Shown here: piece by piece, positions 63,697 to 64,000 of the stretch | Layout of the letters: every line of letters begins with the position of its first letter | How positions within the stretch are numbered: the first letter of the stretch is position 1 | Assembly (NCBI GenBank): GCA_001931905.2 | Contig: MSJI02000011.1 | Span: 42,182 to 106,181 of the forward strand | Reading direction: 5' to 3' | Source of the DNA: Cladosporium sp. IMV 00045 | Taxonomy: Eukaryota > Ascomycota > Dothideomycetes > Cladosporiales > Cladosporiaceae | DNA length: 64,000 nt | Notes under the pieces: generated by a model | Told to the model about the DNA's origin: nothing | Databases searched by the model: none | The model's input: the letters and a program-made list of their open reading frames with translations, nothing else | Made by a program: the position numbers and the translations under genes

Positions 63697-64000
63697 CATT
63701 TAATATAGTTATTACTTAATTAATCGTTTAATCGTCGCCTATAATATATAATAATAACCCATTTTTACTCTATTATTATACCGATTCGCTACCTAGTTAT
63801 ACTCTTACGTAGCCTATTAATTAATTAGAAATCCTTCTATATAATAGTTACGCGCTTTACGTAGATAGTAGCTAGGTTCACTACTAAGAAATCTAGATTA
63901 GTATTAATCGCTATATAAATCGTTAATTATTTCACTTACTTTTAAATTAGGAGACTAGAAACGCCTCGGCTACCTCCTAGATCGCACCTAACGTAGTCGT
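63697..64000. mobile_element. AT-rich, RIP-like relic (likely decayed repeat)
   Basis: From about 63697 the composition changes abruptly to AT-rich DNA with many TpA steps (TATATAATAG, TTAATTAATTAG). I find no TpG in this stretch and only a handful of CpA, while CpG remains frequent (ACGTAG, ATCGTCG). Loss of CpA/TpG with gain of TpA is the classical trace of repeat-induced point mutation, so this is probably the edge of a mutated transposon continuing outside the window. The element type cannot be told. Confidence 0.7.

Noticed and set aside
1..64000. tRNA, rRNA, CRISPR arrays, bacterial-type operons
   Set aside because: None seen; gene structure with spliceosomal introns throughout is eukaryotic.

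Overview
The window is nuclear DNA of a filamentous ascomycete, most likely a dothideomycete such as a black yeast or mycosphaerella-type mould; the class is an inference. The evidence is small GT..AG introns (mostly 50-80 nt), a HET-domain protein, a fungal CorA-like protein, fungal GH76 and GH128 cell-wall enzymes, and an AT-rich tail at 63.70-64.00 kb with the look of repeat-induced point mutation (RIP). No tRNA, rRNA, CRISPR array or intact transposon was seen.

Layout. (1) Left unique part, 1-11447: UDP-glucose:glycoprotein glucosyltransferase (5' end outside the window), a secreted royal-jelly-like protein, a Yippee-type zinc protein, NEDD8/Rub1, and the 3' half of MCM4. (2) Copy A, 11448-31047: the 5' half of MCM4, tubulin cofactor A, THOC7, elongin A, GH76, GH128, a small membrane protein, a GT31/fringe-like glycosyltransferase, a CorA-like protein, a HET-domain protein and an AAAP amino-acid transporter. 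(3) A gap of 20 N, 31048-31067. (4) Copy B, 31068-50904: the same genes in the same order and orientation, with scattered substitutions and small indels. (5) Right unique part, 50905-64000: 5-oxoprolinase, Uba4/MOCS3, a small secreted protein, a Gde1-type SPX-ankyrin-GDPD protein, and the RIP-like tail.

The main observation is the ~19.7 kb direct duplication. Copy A stops on the base before the gap and copy B starts on the base after it, in the middle of MCM4. The simplest reading is that two diverged haplotypes or homoeologues were laid end to end by a scaffolder, so the true locus would be left unique - one copy - right unique. A real tandem duplication is the alternative. The copies carry different lesions: the GT31 and HET genes are frameshifted in A and intact in B, while the CorA-like gene is intact in A and broken in B. 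The transporter differs at only five of 469 residues.

Functionally, the left and right parts are housekeeping genes: ER glycoprotein quality control, ubiquitin-like modification, replication licensing, glutathione turnover, tRNA thiolation/urmylation and phosphodiester metabolism. The duplicated block joins nuclear and cytoskeletal housekeeping genes (MCM4, TBCA, THOC7, elongin A) to a cell-surface group (GH76, GH128, membrane protein, GT31) and then to faster-changing genes (CorA-like, HET).
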